A DNA stretch of 64,000 bases from Streptomyces antimycoticus (GCF_005405925.1 NZ_BJHV01000001.1:7998001-8062000); one strand, 5' to 3'. Counted from the first letter of the stretch, positions 16,909 through 26,080 are shown. The notes: generated from the sequence alone by a model not told the origin. Translations and numbers: made by a program.

Positions 16909-17616
16909 ATGACCGTTCCCGCTCCGGAATCACCACCGGCTCCGCCCACACCCAGCATCACAGCCAGCGACAGCACGTCATGCGCACTTCTTCTCGACCT
17001 CGACGGCGTCCTGCTCGACACCCGTCCGGTGATGCGGAAGGCGTGGCGGAAGGTCCAAGAGCTTCACCGCATCACCCTTCCGTTTCACGACTATGAGCGC
17101 CACCTGGGGCGCGAATTCGGCGACATCATGCAGCGACTGGGTGTGACCGACGCCGAGGCAGTCCGCCGGACGTACGAAACGGAATCCGTCGGCGCCGCAC
17201 ACCTCGCGCAGGAATTCACTGGCATCGTCGAAATGCTCCACGCCTTCGTGGCCGCCGACTGGCGGCTGGGTGTGGTGACGTCGAAGCACGTCGATCGCGC
17301 GGCACCGCTCCTCGCGCGCCTCGGATGTCCCTTCGCGACCATCCGTACCCCCGCGGGGGCGGGCCGGACGAAGCCAGCCCCAGACCCGCTCCTCCTCGCC
17401 CTGGTCGACCTCGGAGTCGATCCCGCCGCAGCCGTGTACGTGGGGGACATGGCGGTAGACCAGGAATCGGCCGCCCGCGCCGGGGTCGCCTACATCCACG
17501 CTGGGTGGGGATACGGGCAGCCCGCCTCTCCCGCACCCGAGACTGCCGCTTCGCCCAAGGAACTGCTGCGCCTTCTCCGCCCCGCCGAGCAGCTCGTCGA
17601 GGGGAGCATGGTGTGA
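16909..17616 (+). CDS. HAD-superfamily phosphatase
   Basis: A 235-residue protein with HAD motif I (LLLDLDGVLLDT, nucleophile Asp near residue 29), motif II (LGVVTSK), motif III Lys (TKPAPDPLL) and motif IV (YVGDMAVDQESAA). The helical cap between motifs I and II indicates a subfamily I, phosphoglycolate-phosphatase-like enzyme. Start ATG 16909 with GAAGGAC upstream. It probably dephosphorylates a sugar phosphate or nucleotide intermediate of the cluster; substrate unknown. It overlaps the next gene by 4 bp (GTGA) and appears to be the first gene of the plus-strand operon. Confidence 0.88.
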   Translation: MTVPAPESPPAPPTPSITASDSTSCALLLDLDGVLLDTRPVMRKAWRKVQELHRITLPFHDYERHLGREFGDIMQRLGVTDAEAVRRTYETESVGAAHLAQEFTGIVEMLHAFVAADWRLGVVTSKHVDRAAPLLARLGCPFATIRTPAGAGRTKPAPDPLLLALVDLGVDPAAAVYVGDMAVDQESAARAGVAYIHAGWGYGQPASPAPETAASPKELLRLLRPAEQLVEGSMV

Positions 17617-17972
17617 GTGCCCGCACGACTGGTGGTCTGGGCCTGGTCCGCTCCGCCTTCGCCAGGAAGCCAACGTGGGCTCTCGTCGGTAGCGGCGCGC
17701 TGGCGCACGCAAGAACCGACCACATCCACACTGCGGAACTGGAAGCCACGGCCGTCGACCGGCAGGTGCTGCGCGCTTGCGTCGAGGACGTCATGGCTTC
17801 CCTGGATCGCCATGGCGCCTCGCTCGCCTCCACTCCTGGCGGAGCCGGGTGGCTCCACGTCCAGCATGTTCCCGTGCGGCGCTTCGTTGCCGAGATCGTG
17901 CGCAAGCTCCTGGCGCTGAACGCCTGGGAGCCGTTCGCTTCGGCGCCGGGGCCCCTCGCTCTGGCCCCGTAG
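17613..17972 (+). CDS. Unknown small protein in nucleoside-like cluster
   Basis: A 119-residue protein starting at GTG 17613 (GTGA overlap with the HAD gene). It has no signal peptide or membrane helix and no recognised domain. Features are VGSGALAHARTDHIHTAELE, an acidic helix, and LHVQHVPVRRFVAEIVRKLL. Short spacing on both sides (9 bp to the glycosyltransferase gene) places it in the operon. Function unknown. Confidence 0.65.
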   Translation: MSARTTGGLGLVRSAFARKPTWALVGSGALAHARTDHIHTAELEATAVDRQVLRACVEDVMASLDRHGASLASTPGGAGWLHVQHVPVRRFVAEIVRKLLALNAWEPFASAPGPLALAP

Positions 17973-17981
17973 GAGGGGCTC

Positions 17982-19460
17982 GTGGGACTGCGTTCGAGCA
18001 GCTCGCGGGAGTACCTGGCCTACACCGTGACCTGGTCCGGCATCGCGTACCTGCTCGGGGCCGCGGCACCGCACAACCCGACCCGCTCCGCCCAGCTACG
18101 CAACCGCGCCCGGGTAGGGGCGGCGAACACGGAGCCGAGCCCACTCCCCGCGGACGTGCGAAGGCAGGACGTCTTGGCGCTGTCCTGGACCTCCCGGCAC
18201 GCTGCCACGCTGATGCCGGTTCTCGCCGAACTGGCGCGCGACGGACAGACGAGTCTTCTGCTTGATCTCGCCACCGATGCCGCAGAGCGGTGCTCCGCGG
18301 GATCGGTCACAGGCATCGAACTGCGCTCGGCGCCGAGTGACCTCTTCACCCTCTCCGGCACCGCCGAGGGCCTACGCCTGTCTGACGACGAGCACGTAGT
18401 CCACGTGGAAGGCCACGATGTTCAACTCGCGCGGCTGGTGCGGCTCTTGTCCGTGCTGCTCGAAACCAGCGGGGGCTGCACGCAGCCGTCGTGGCGGACC
18501 CTGGTGCGGGCGGAGAGTTGGCTCGACGACATGCTGTCGACAGCCCGGCCGCACACCGTCCTCCTGAGTAACGACACCAGCCCCCTCGGCGCGCTGGCCG
18601 CGCACGCCGCCGAGCGACACGGCGCGAATTCGGTGCACGTCCAGCACGGGGCGTGGACGGCGGAATCGGCAGCCTGGCCGGCCCTGCACAGCCGCGACAT
18701 CATCGTCATGGGCGAACGAGACCTCACTCTGGGACGAGCGTGGGTGCGCCACCCCGACGCTGAGGTGCACGTACTCGGACAGCCCCGCTTCGACGTACTC
18801 GCCGGTCTGGGCCGCGAGGCACAGCGGCGGTACCTGGAGAAGCTGCTGGCTCTGGGTAGCCGCCGCGCGCCCGCCCGGATAGCGGTGTGGGCCTGCCAGC
18901 CGTTCAGCCCGGATCACCTCAAGTCCCAGGCGGACCTTCTCCTGGACAGCCTTGGTGAGGCGGACGGCGACTGGGGTCTCGTCATAGCTCCACACCCGGC
19001 GCAGGGTGCCGATGCCTTCACCTCTCTTTTGAAACGGGATGGCGGGCCGCTCGTTGCCGTGGCCGATCCCCGGGTCGGTGCGCGAGGCTGCCTCGCCGGC
19101 GCTGACGCCCTGGCGAGCGCGTACTCGACGTGCGGGATCGAAGCCGCGCTGCTCGGGGTCCCGGTCCTCGAAATCGGCCCGCCGGGTGAACGCACGCTGG
19201 ACCTGGCCGGTCACGGTCTCGCGACCCGCTGCCTTGACGCCGGTGGCGTCGCCGAAGCGCTTTCCGCACTGCGTGAACCGCGTACGCCCATCCCGCAGAC
19301 GGCCCTGGACGCGGTGTGCCGGTGGCGCGGCGACAGCGCGGCTCGGATCGCTCGCCTCATCACCGACCGCGCCGCATCCGCCAAAGGGTCGTGCAATTCC
19401 ATCCACCAAGATGCGGGCGCCTCTGCGTCGCCCCAGGACGAAGGAGTATCCGTCCGATGA
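17982..19460 (+). CDS. GT-B-fold glycosyltransferase-like protein
   Basis: A 492-residue protein resembling capsule/teichoic-acid type transferases and the UDP-GlcNAc epimerase-like GT-B fold. TVLLSNDTSPLGALAAHAAE is followed by NSVHVQHGAWTAESAAW, the HGA/HG motif near residue 220. Later come the second Rossmann domain (LVIAPHPAQGADAF, a His-Pro motif) and a typical C-terminal nucleotide-site region (ASAYSTCGIEAALLGVPVLE, then IGPPGE). No membrane helix. The start is GTG 17982. It probably transfers a sugar or polyol phosphate from an activated donor; neither donor nor acceptor can be named. It overlaps the thymidylate-synthase-like gene by 4 bp (ATGA). Confidence 0.78.
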   Translation: MGLRSSSSREYLAYTVTWSGIAYLLGAAAPHNPTRSAQLRNRARVGAANTEPSPLPADVRRQDVLALSWTSRHAATLMPVLAELARDGQTSLLLDLATDAAERCSAGSVTGIELRSAPSDLFTLSGTAEGLRLSDDEHVVHVEGHDVQLARLVRLLSVLLETSGGCTQPSWRTLVRAESWLDDMLSTARPHTVLLSNDTSPLGALAAHAAERHGANSVHVQHGAWTAESAAWPALHSRDIIVMGERDLTLGRAWVRHPDAEVHVLGQPRFDVLAGLGREAQRRYLEKLLALGSRRAPARIAVWACQPFSPDHLKSQADLLLDSLGEADGDWGLVIAPHPAQGADAFTSLLKRDGGPLVAVADPRVGARGCLAGADALASAYSTCGIEAALLGVPVLEIGPPGERTLDLAGHGLATRCLDAGGVAEALSALREPRTPIPQTALDAVCRWRGDSAARIARLITDRAASAKGSCNSIHQDAGASASPQDEGVSVR

Positions 19461-20407
19461 CACGCCTCACCGCCGACAGCATGGCCGAGCTGTTCTCCGG
19501 CGCCGTCACGCTGGCCAAGTCCGGCGAAAAGGTCAGCCCCCGGGGCATGGCCACCCGCGAAGTCCGTGACGTGCACCTGCTGCTCACCCGGCCGCGCGCC
19601 CGCCTGCTCTACGCACCGCCGGCCCGAATCGTGAACCCGGCCTTCGCGGTCGCCGAGACGGTTTGGCACCTGTCCGGATCCGACGCCGCGTGGATCTTCG
19701 ACTACAACGACCGGCTGCGGCAGTTCGCCGACGACGGCGTCCTCCTCGGTGCGTACGGACCCAGGATGCGGAACTGGGCCGGCAAGGTGGACCAGCTGGC
19801 CCGCGTCGTGGAGATCCTCAGGGAGGACCCCGACTCCCGGCGAGCCCTGATCCAGCTCTACGACCCGGCCCAGGACGCCGCAGGGCACAAGGACGTGCCC
19901 TGCACCCTCGGGTTCCGGTTCCACCTGCGAGCCGGCCGCCTGCACATGGCGACCATGATGCGCGGCCAGGACGTGTGGATCGGCATGCCGTACGACGTGT
20001 TCTTCTACACCGTGCTGCACGAGCTGGTCGCCGGGTGGCTCGACGCGGAGCTGGGCGAGTTCCACCTGCACGTCGGCTCGCTGCACATCTACGACGAACA
20101 CGTCGAGCAGGCCGAGCTACTGACCTCGCTCGCGGCGAGCCCGCACATGCCCGACCTGCGAACGCCCTGGACGGGCTTCGCCAGCCTGCTCGACCAGGTC
20201 GAGGCCCGCGACGTGACCGGCCACCCCGGCTGGGACGCGATGGCCGAGACGCTGCGCAGTTACCGGCTGTGGAAGGACGGCAAGCGCGAGCAGGCGTGGC
20301 GGGCGGCCGACAGGATCGACGGACCCCTCGGCCAGGCCCTCACCGCCTGGTACGGAGAACTGAAGCGGCGCTCGGCCAAGCGCGACGCGACGGCCGGGGC
20401 AAGGTGA
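19457..20407 (+). CDS. Thymidylate-synthase-fold pyrimidine-nucleotide C5-modifying enzyme (cytosine-type)
   Basis: A 316-residue member of the thymidylate synthase (TS) family. The catalytic Cys lies in KDVPCTLGFRF (C149) and the substrate loop in MRGQDVWIGMPYDVFFYTVL. The residue matching E. coli TS Asn177 is Asp180, exactly 31 residues after the Cys, the same spacing as C146/N177 in TS and C148/D179 in phage T4 dCMP hydroxymethylase. Asp here selects cytosine in dCMP hydroxymethylase and in MilA (CMP hydroxymethylase of mildiomycin synthesis). The phosphate-loop RS of TS is RG here. A C5 methyl- or hydroxymethyl-transfer to CMP/dCMP using methylene-tetrahydrofolate is therefore predicted. 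Coupled by 4-bp overlaps to both neighbours. Confidence 0.85.
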   Translation: MTRLTADSMAELFSGAVTLAKSGEKVSPRGMATREVRDVHLLLTRPRARLLYAPPARIVNPAFAVAETVWHLSGSDAAWIFDYNDRLRQFADDGVLLGAYGPRMRNWAGKVDQLARVVEILREDPDSRRALIQLYDPAQDAAGHKDVPCTLGFRFHLRAGRLHMATMMRGQDVWIGMPYDVFFYTVLHELVAGWLDAELGEFHLHVGSLHIYDEHVEQAELLTSLAASPHMPDLRTPWTGFASLLDQVEARDVTGHPGWDAMAETLRSYRLWKDGKREQAWRAADRIDGPLGQALTAWYGELKRRSAKRDATAGAR

Positions 20408-22134
20408 CCGCCGCCATGAAGCGCACACCTTCCGTCGTCCTCGGCCTGTGCTCGTACACCCACGACTCGTCGGCCGCCCTTCTCGTGGACGGTGAACTCG
20501 TCGGCTTCGTCGAGGAGGAGCGCCTCTCCGAGCACAAGCACACCAAGCTCTACCCGGCCCACGCCGTGGGGTGGCTCCTCGACCACGCCAAGCTGAGCGC
20601 CGACGACGTGGACGCCGTCGCCTACAACTTCCAGCCCTCCCGCTACCTCGCCGAGTCGCCCGCCGCCCTGCGGATGGCGCTCTCGCCGACGACGCGCGAC
20701 CGGAGCTTGGCCCGTGCCCACGGGTTCGCCAAGGTGGCCGTGCGTACCCGGCAGCGGCTGCGTGTCCTCGGCAGCCAATTCCCGTCTGCCCACGTCACCC
20801 CGGTCCTGCACCACCGCGCCCACCAGCTCACCGCCTTCGCCGCCTCCGGCTGGGAGGAAGCCGCCGTGCTCGTGGTCGACAGCCTTGGCGAGCGGCAGAC
20901 CACCACCATCGCCCGCGGCTACGGCACTCATCGCCCCCGCGCCCGGACCCTGGAAGCGATCAACGACCCGGCCTCCCTGGGGTACGTGTACGGCGCCGTC
21001 ACCGAGCACCTGGGCTGGCGGCGGGGCGACGAGGAAGGCACCGTCATGGCACTGGCCGCCCTCGGCGACCCAGCCCGCTTCCGCCACCTATTCGCGAGGG
21101 CCGTCCGCACCACGGCAACAGGCTTCCACATCGACCCCGGCTACTTCCCCACACGCACCCTCACATCGGGATACCAGAGGACATCACGGCGGTTCGTCAC
21201 CGAGACCTGCCCCGAGCGGCACCCGAGCGAACCGCTCACGGACCTCCACCGAGATCTGGCGGCTGCCCTCCAGGAGCGGACCGAGCAGGTGATGGTGCAC
21301 CTCGCCCGCCGCGCCCGTGTGCTCAGTGGCTCCCGACGCCTGTGCGTGGGAGGCGGTGTCGCCACGAACTGCGTGAGCATCGGGAAGATCATCGAGTCCG
21401 GCATCTTCGACGAGGTATTCGTACCGCCCGCCCCTGGTGACGCCGGTACCGCGATCGGCGCCGCCCTCGCCGTGCACGTCGACCGGCGCAACCCTCGCCC
21501 GGTCGCCGGCGTCGCCCGCAGCTGCTACCTCGGCCCCTCCTACGAGGACCAGCCCCTCGACCTCACCCCCTGGCCCGGCCTCCACCAGAAAACTCTGGGC
21601 ATCGAGACCGCCGAGTTCCTCGCCGACCAGCTGGCCCACGGCACGATCGCCGGATTGTTCCAGGGTGCTGTCGAAGCCGGGCCGCGCGCCCTGGGCAATC
21701 GCTCGATCCTCGCCTCCCCGCTGGAGCCCGGCGTCGTCGAGCGCCTGAACGCCACCGTGAAGTTCCGCGAACCGTTCCGGCCCTTCGCCCCCATGGTCCC
21801 AGCCGAGCGCGCCGACGAGTTCTTCACCCTCGGCCAGCAGGCACCGTACATGTCCATGGCCTCCGGCGTGACGGACAAGACGCGCGAACGTGTGCCAGCC
21901 ATCGTGCACGCCAACGACACCTCCCGCCTGCAGACCGTCACCAGGTCGCAGAACCCCTTCATGCACGAGGTCCTGACCGCCTTCGGCCGCCGGACCGGCG
22001 TGCCCGTGCTGATCAACACCTCCCTCAACGTCAAGGGCAAGCCGATCTGCGGGACACCCGAGATGGCCCTGGACTGCCTGGCCAACTCCGGACTCGACGC
22101 CCTGCTCCTCGAAGGGCGGTGGATCACCAAGTGA
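20404..22134 (+). CDS. NodU/TobZ-family O-carbamoyltransferase
   Basis: About 576 residues, the usual length. The N-terminal Kae1-like domain has SYTHDSSAALLVDGE and VLHHRAHQLTAFAA (the His cluster that binds metal/carbamoyl adenylate). The C-terminal domain has VEAGPRALGNRSILASP, FRPFAPMV and LINTSLNVKGKPICGTPEMA. These enzymes use carbamoyl phosphate and ATP to carbamoylate a hydroxyl, as in tobramycin, novobiocin and cephamycin tailoring. The start is GTG 20404 (GTGA overlap with the TS-like gene); ATG 20416 is possible. It implies that the product of this cluster bears a carbamoyl ester. Confidence 0.93.
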   Translation: MTAAMKRTPSVVLGLCSYTHDSSAALLVDGELVGFVEEERLSEHKHTKLYPAHAVGWLLDHAKLSADDVDAVAYNFQPSRYLAESPAALRMALSPTTRDRSLARAHGFAKVAVRTRQRLRVLGSQFPSAHVTPVLHHRAHQLTAFAASGWEEAAVLVVDSLGERQTTTIARGYGTHRPRARTLEAINDPASLGYVYGAVTEHLGWRRGDEEGTVMALAALGDPARFRHLFARAVRTTATGFHIDPGYFPTRTLTSGYQRTSRRFVTETCPERHPSEPLTDLHRDLAAALQERTEQVMVHLARRARVLSGSRRLCVGGGVATNCVSIGKIIESGIFDEVFVPPAPGDAGTAIGAALAVHVDRRNPRPVAGVARSCYLGPSYEDQPLDLTPWPGLHQKTLGIETAEFLADQLAHGTIAGLFQGAVEAGPRALGNRSILASPLEPGVVERLNATVKFREPFRPFAPMVPAERADEFFTLGQQAPYMSMASGVTDKTRERVPAIVHANDTSRLQTVTRSQNPFMHEVLTAFGRRTGVPVLINTSLNVKGKPICGTPEMALDCLANSGLDALLLEGRWITK

Positions 22135-23183
22135 AGATCGGATACAGCTTCTGGGGCTTCCTCGGCAACGGGGTCACCAACACCCCGGACGGGGGCCGCA
22201 GCCACCGCCGCCCCTTCATCGACGCCCTCAGCGCCCGTGGGCACAACATCGTCTTCCTCCAGGCCGACCGCGACCGCCTCGAAGCCGGCGACGACCTCGG
22301 CGACGTATACACCTTCGACGACGGCACCCCCGGCATCGACGTCCTGTTCCTGGAATGGCGCTGGGCGATCCCCGGCCGCAACACCACGGTCTGTGGGACC
22401 GAGGGGCACACCTGCGACCTCCACCGTCAGGCCCAGCTCATCAACCACTACACGGTGCGGCACCGTACGCCTACCGTGATCTGGGACAAGGACCGCACAC
22501 TGCGGGCCGAGAGCGTGTGGCGACGTTCGGCCCACACCCTCGTCTGCGAGGCCGCGCTCGCCCCGACCCACGGCGCATGCTCCCTACTCTTCCCCGTAGC
22601 CGAGGACCTCATCGCCCTGGCGGACCCCGTGGCCCTCGCGGCACAGCGGCGGGACCTCGTGCTCGGCTACGTGGGCAACCAGTACGACCGCGACGAGCCC
22701 TTCGAGCGCTTCTTCGCCCCGGCTGCCGCCCGCGTCGATCACCTGGTCGCCGGGAAATGGACGAAGACCGACCGCTGGCCGCACGTCCGCTTCGTGGGCC
22801 GAATCCCGTTCGAGGCCGCCGTCGGCGTCTACGGCCGGTCTCTGGCCACAGTGCTCATGCTGCCCGAGCGGTACGCCGCCGTCGGGCAGATGACCCAGCG
22901 CATCTTCGAGGCCGTGCTTGCCGGGTGCCTGCCGCTGGCCCCGGCGGACATCCGCTTCGCCGACCGGTTCGTCCCGCAGGAGCTGGTCGTGCGCTCCGGC
23001 CGAGACGTGCTCGAACGCCTCTCCTACCTCCGCGAGATCGCCGGCACCCAGCAGCACGCCGACCTGATCGCCGCGTGCGTGGACCGTCTGCGCCTGTTCG
23101 GCCTGAGCAAGCAGGTCGACACCCTGGAATCCGTCCTGCACGGGCTCGTCGGGACCACCGCGACCGAGCGGGGAGCTGCCTGA
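22131..23183 (+). CDS. Glycosyltransferase (CgeB-like GT-B family)
   Basis: A 350-residue protein starting at GTG 22131, overlapping the carbamoyltransferase stop (GTGA). It opens with KIGYSFWGFLGNGVTNTPDG, a glycosyltransferase N-terminal Rossmann domain. The second half has LVLGYVGNQYDRDEPFERFF, HVRFVGRIPFEAAVGVYGRS and RYAAVGQMTQRIFEAVLAGC, with LPLAPA following: the donor-site pattern of CgeB-like family-1 transferases. No membrane helix. The likely job is attaching a sugar made by the epimerase or KdsB branch of the cluster; specificity unknown. Confidence 0.75.
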   Translation: MKIGYSFWGFLGNGVTNTPDGGRSHRRPFIDALSARGHNIVFLQADRDRLEAGDDLGDVYTFDDGTPGIDVLFLEWRWAIPGRNTTVCGTEGHTCDLHRQAQLINHYTVRHRTPTVIWDKDRTLRAESVWRRSAHTLVCEAALAPTHGACSLLFPVAEDLIALADPVALAAQRRDLVLGYVGNQYDRDEPFERFFAPAAARVDHLVAGKWTKTDRWPHVRFVGRIPFEAAVGVYGRSLATVLMLPERYAAVGQMTQRIFEAVLAGCLPLAPADIRFADRFVPQELVVRSGRDVLERLSYLREIAGTQQHADLIAACVDRLRLFGLSKQVDTLESVLHGLVGTTATERGAA

Positions 23184-23279
23184 TGCAGACCGCTCGACAG
23201 GCCACGGCACCTGGATCATCCAATCGTGTTCGGGAGGATGGGCCCGCCGGACACCCGAACCTCTCTACGCTGGAGCACC

Positions 23280-23789
23280 ATGAAGAAGGTCGCCATCGTC
23301 GGCTGCGGAGGCAGCGGCAAATCCCACGTGGCCCGCGAACTGGGCATGATCCTCGACGCCCCGGTGACGCATCTGGACGCCGCGTTCTACGACGACGAGT
23401 GGAACGCGCTGCCCATGGACAAGTTCACCGAAGTGCAGCGCGAGCTGGTCGCGCAGCCGCGGTGGGTGATCGACGGCAACTACAACTCGACGCTGCAGGT
23501 GCGGCTCGAAGCCTGCGACACGGTGGTCCTGATGGACGTGTCGACGGTAGCGGCGCTGTACGGGATCTTCTCCCGGCAGATCCGGCACGGAGCCGGGCAC
23601 AAGGGCAACGGGGTGCACAACCGCATCCACTGGGGCGTGATCAAGTACGTCGCCACGTACCGGCGCAAGATGCGGCCCCGCGTGATGGCGAAGATCGAGA
23701 AGTTTGGCTCCGGAGCGGACGTGGTGCTGCTGGCCAACCGGCGCCAGACGCGCCGCTGGCTGCGGAAGGTGGCCGCCGAGCAGTCCTGA
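23280..23789 (+). CDS. P-loop kinase-like protein (FlaR/adenylate-kinase-like)
   Basis: A 169-residue protein. Walker A is VAIVGCGGSGKSHVAREL at residues ~4-21, followed by HLDAAFYDDEWNALP, WVIDGNYNSTLQVRL and VVLMDVSTV. This matches the small DNA-topology-modulation/FlaR-like P-loop family, whose members resemble nucleoside/nucleotide kinases. The start is ATG 23280 after GGAG. It follows a 96-bp gap after the glycosyltransferase gene, so an internal promoter is possible. In this setting a small-molecule kinase role is attractive but unproven. Confidence 0.82.
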   Translation: MKKVAIVGCGGSGKSHVARELGMILDAPVTHLDAAFYDDEWNALPMDKFTEVQRELVAQPRWVIDGNYNSTLQVRLEACDTVVLMDVSTVAALYGIFSRQIRHGAGHKGNGVHNRIHWGVIKYVATYRRKMRPRVMAKIEKFGSGADVVLLANRRQTRRWLRKVAAEQS

Positions 23790-23820
23790 ACGGCCCGCGC
23801 CCCCGGACAGGGGGTGCGGC

Positions 23821-24669
23821 ATGAACGAGCCCAACCCGTTCCTGGACCCCGCCCAGCAGCAGGAGTTGTATGGGCATGCCTCGCGGCTGGCCGGGCGGAC
23901 CAGCGCCCTGATGCGCGCGAAGACCTCCGGCCACCCCGTGCCCGAGACGATCGTCAGCCTGGTGCAGACCCACCACCCGCAGCCTGACCGGCTCGGCGTG
24001 GTGCTCGACATCGGCTGCGGTCGCGGCACGAGCAGCCTCGTCATCGCCGAGCAGCTCCGGCCGCAGCGCGTCGTCGGCCTGGACGCCGCCCCCTCCCTGC
24101 TGGCCCATGCCCGCGAGCGCGCCCAGGACCTGGCCGACATCACGGTGGACTTCTTCGAAGGCGACTTCCACGACCTTCCGCTGCCCGCCGGGTCATGCGA
24201 CGTTGCCGTCGCCGCGTTCTGCCTCTACCACTCGCAGCACCCCGAGGACGTCATCGCGCAGATCGCCAGGGTCCTCGCCCCTGGGGGCCTGGCCGTGCTC
24301 GTCACCAAGAGCCTCGACAGCTACCAGGAGATGGATCAGTTGGTCGCCTCCGCTGGCCTCGACCTGCGGGCCGACCAGCACGAGAGCCTCTACACCGCAG
24401 CCCACAGCGGCAACCTCGCCGACCTGGCCGCCTCCTCGCTCGACGTGATCGCCGTCCTGGACGAGGAGCACGCCTTCACCTTCGACGGCCACGACCACAC
24501 GGCGCAGTACCTGGCCACCAACCCCAAGTACGACCTCGCGCCCGGCCTGTACGGCAACCCCGGAGCCTTGGCCGCGACCCTGCACGAATTCCTTCCCAAC
24601 CAGCCACTCACCACCCGGTCCCGCATCACCTTCGTCGTCGCCCAGTCGAACGAAGGGCGGCCGGCATGA
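23821..24669 (+). CDS. SAM-dependent methyltransferase (class I)
   Basis: The 282-residue product has motif I VLDIGCGRGTSSLVIAEQL (~60-78), the acidic end of beta-2 (VVGLDAAPSLLAHARE), motif ...FFEGDFHDLPLPAGSCDVAV and post-motif HPEDVIAQIARVLAPGGLAV. A complete Rossmann methyltransferase with a helical insertion near residue 170-230. Start ATG 23821. It overlaps the phosphotransferase gene by 4 bp (ATGA). Probably an O- or N-methylation of the cluster product; substrate unknown. Confidence 0.88.
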   Translation: MNEPNPFLDPAQQQELYGHASRLAGRTSALMRAKTSGHPVPETIVSLVQTHHPQPDRLGVVLDIGCGRGTSSLVIAEQLRPQRVVGLDAAPSLLAHARERAQDLADITVDFFEGDFHDLPLPAGSCDVAVAAFCLYHSQHPEDVIAQIARVLAPGGLAVLVTKSLDSYQEMDQLVASAGLDLRADQHESLYTAAHSGNLADLAASSLDVIAVLDEEHAFTFDGHDHTAQYLATNPKYDLAPGLYGNPGALAATLHEFLPNQPLTTRSRITFVVAQSNEGRPA

Positions 24670-25427
24670 GCCTCACGCCGTTCACCAAGCACTACGCGAC
24701 ACCGGAGCGCGCGGCGAGGGCTGTGCGCCACTACCGGTGGATCAACGAACACGCAAAGCCGCTGCAGCAGCCGGCCCTCCGCACCATCGGGCCGACCAGC
24801 CTGACGTTCGAACGGATCGAGGGCCGCCCCGTACGCCCCGCGGATCTCCCGCGCATGGCGGAACTGCTGGGCCACGCCCACGGTGCCGCCTGGGCCAGCG
24901 ACCTGCAGTCCGCGTCGCTGGGCACCCCGCACCGCTTCCAGGACGGCACGACGTTCGACGACTACCTCGACCTCCGGGAGATCGCGCTCCGGCGTCGCCA
25001 CGAGCAGGGCTACCTGCCGAACAAGGTGACCTTGTACGCGATGCTCGGCCTGCTGGAAGAGACCGCCCAGGGGCCGTTCGCCTTCTACAAGGACAGCAAC
25101 CCGCGGAACTTCATCATCACCAGCACGCAGGACATCGTCACCATCGACACCGACGACCTGTCCCTCGCCCCGATGGGATACGACCTCGCCAAGCTCATCG
25201 CGACGCTCCACCTGACATACGGACCACTCACGGACCAAGCCGTCAACGCTGCCCTGCTCGCGTACAACGCAGCGGCCGGAAGCCACAACGCCCGGCTCGG
25301 CACCACAGACCGCGAACGACTCGGCGACTTCCTGACCCTGCACGCCGTCCTGACCGCGCCATACGTCGGGCGCAACGGTTACCGCTACAGCTGGCCGGTC
25401 CGCTCCCACCTCCGAGGAGCCTCATGA
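24666..25427 (+). CDS. APH-family phosphotransferase
   Basis: A 253-residue protein with a reduced aminoglycoside-phosphotransferase-like kinase fold: the substrate loop FYKDSNPRNFIITSTQ (in place of the usual HGDLxxxN) and VTIDTDDLSLAPMGYDLAKL (metal-binding Asp region). The N-terminal lobe is short, with LTFERIEGRPVRPADLPRMA. The catalytic-loop His is replaced by Lys/Asp, so the exact chemistry is uncertain. It is coupled to both neighbours by ATGA overlaps. It may phosphorylate a pathway intermediate or provide self-protection. Confidence 0.78.
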   Translation: MSLTPFTKHYATPERAARAVRHYRWINEHAKPLQQPALRTIGPTSLTFERIEGRPVRPADLPRMAELLGHAHGAAWASDLQSASLGTPHRFQDGTTFDDYLDLREIALRRRHEQGYLPNKVTLYAMLGLLEETAQGPFAFYKDSNPRNFIITSTQDIVTIDTDDLSLAPMGYDLAKLIATLHLTYGPLTDQAVNAALLAYNAAAGSHNARLGTTDRERLGDFLTLHAVLTAPYVGRNGYRYSWPVRSHLRGAS

Positions 25428-26080
25428 TCACCACTGAACTCGTCTTCGTACGGCACGGCCAGGCCCAGTGCAACGCCGACGGCGTTGTCGGGGGTCCGCG
25501 CACCTGCACCGGCCTGACCAACCTCGGGTACGCGCAGGCTGAACAGGCCGCACGCCGCCTGGCTACCGAACACCTGATGAAGCCCTTCGACGTGGTCTTT
25601 GCGGGCCCGCGGATCCGTCTTGTCCAGACCGGCGAGATCATCGCCCAGACGCTGCAGATCCCAGTGCACCACGACGATCGTCTCGACGGCCCGGTCCACG
25701 GCGATGCCGACGGCAAACCTTGGGATGCGGTGAAGACGGCCGCCAACGGCGGACCGCATGCGCATCCCGACACTCCCTGGGCCGCTGGCTCCGACACCTG
25801 GAACGGGTTCCTGAAGCGCGCCAGCAGGAACCTGAGCCAGCTCATCGGGGAGAACCAGGGGAAGCGCATCGTGTTCGCGGCCCACGGGGAGACGGTTATC
25901 ACCGCACACACTCTGCTCCTCGGTATCCCGATCGGCTCACCGGCGGGCTTCACCCACAACCACGCCTCCATCACCCGCTGGCAGCACCACCGCAACCGCC
26001 TGGGCCAGACCCGCTGGATGATCGACCGGCACAACGACACCGAGCACCTCAGTCTCCTCACGCCGGAGCCGACTCCGTGA
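25424..26080 (+). CDS. Histidine phosphatase (phosphoglycerate-mutase-like)
   Basis: A 218-residue protein with the catalytic RHG motif at the N-terminus (LVFVRHGQAQCNADGVVGGP), FAGPRIRLVQTGEIIAQTLQ (second Arg) and the C-terminal IVFAAHGETVITAH motif (second His). This is the branch-1 histidine phosphatase fold, acting through a phospho-His. ATG 25424 overlaps the upstream stop. Together with the HAD phosphatase and NUDIX enzyme it gives the cluster three phosphate-removing enzymes, fitting a nucleotide-derived product. Confidence 0.9.
   Translation: MITTELVFVRHGQAQCNADGVVGGPRTCTGLTNLGYAQAEQAARRLATEHLMKPFDVVFAGPRIRLVQTGEIIAQTLQIPVHHDDRLDGPVHGDADGKPWDAVKTAANGGPHAHPDTPWAAGSDTWNGFLKRASRNLSQLIGENQGKRIVFAAHGETVITAHTLLLGIPIGSPAGFTHNHASITRWQHHRNRLGQTRWMIDRHNDTEHLSLLTPEPTP

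Noticed and set aside
19457..20407. Housekeeping thymidylate synthase (thyA)
   Set aside because: The uracil-selecting Asn is replaced by Asp and the gene is embedded in a biosynthetic operon.
23184..23279. Extended start for the P-loop kinase (23226)
   Set aside because: The extra 18 residues do not resemble the family, while ATG 23280 has GGAG at good spacing and begins the conserved KKVAIVG strand.
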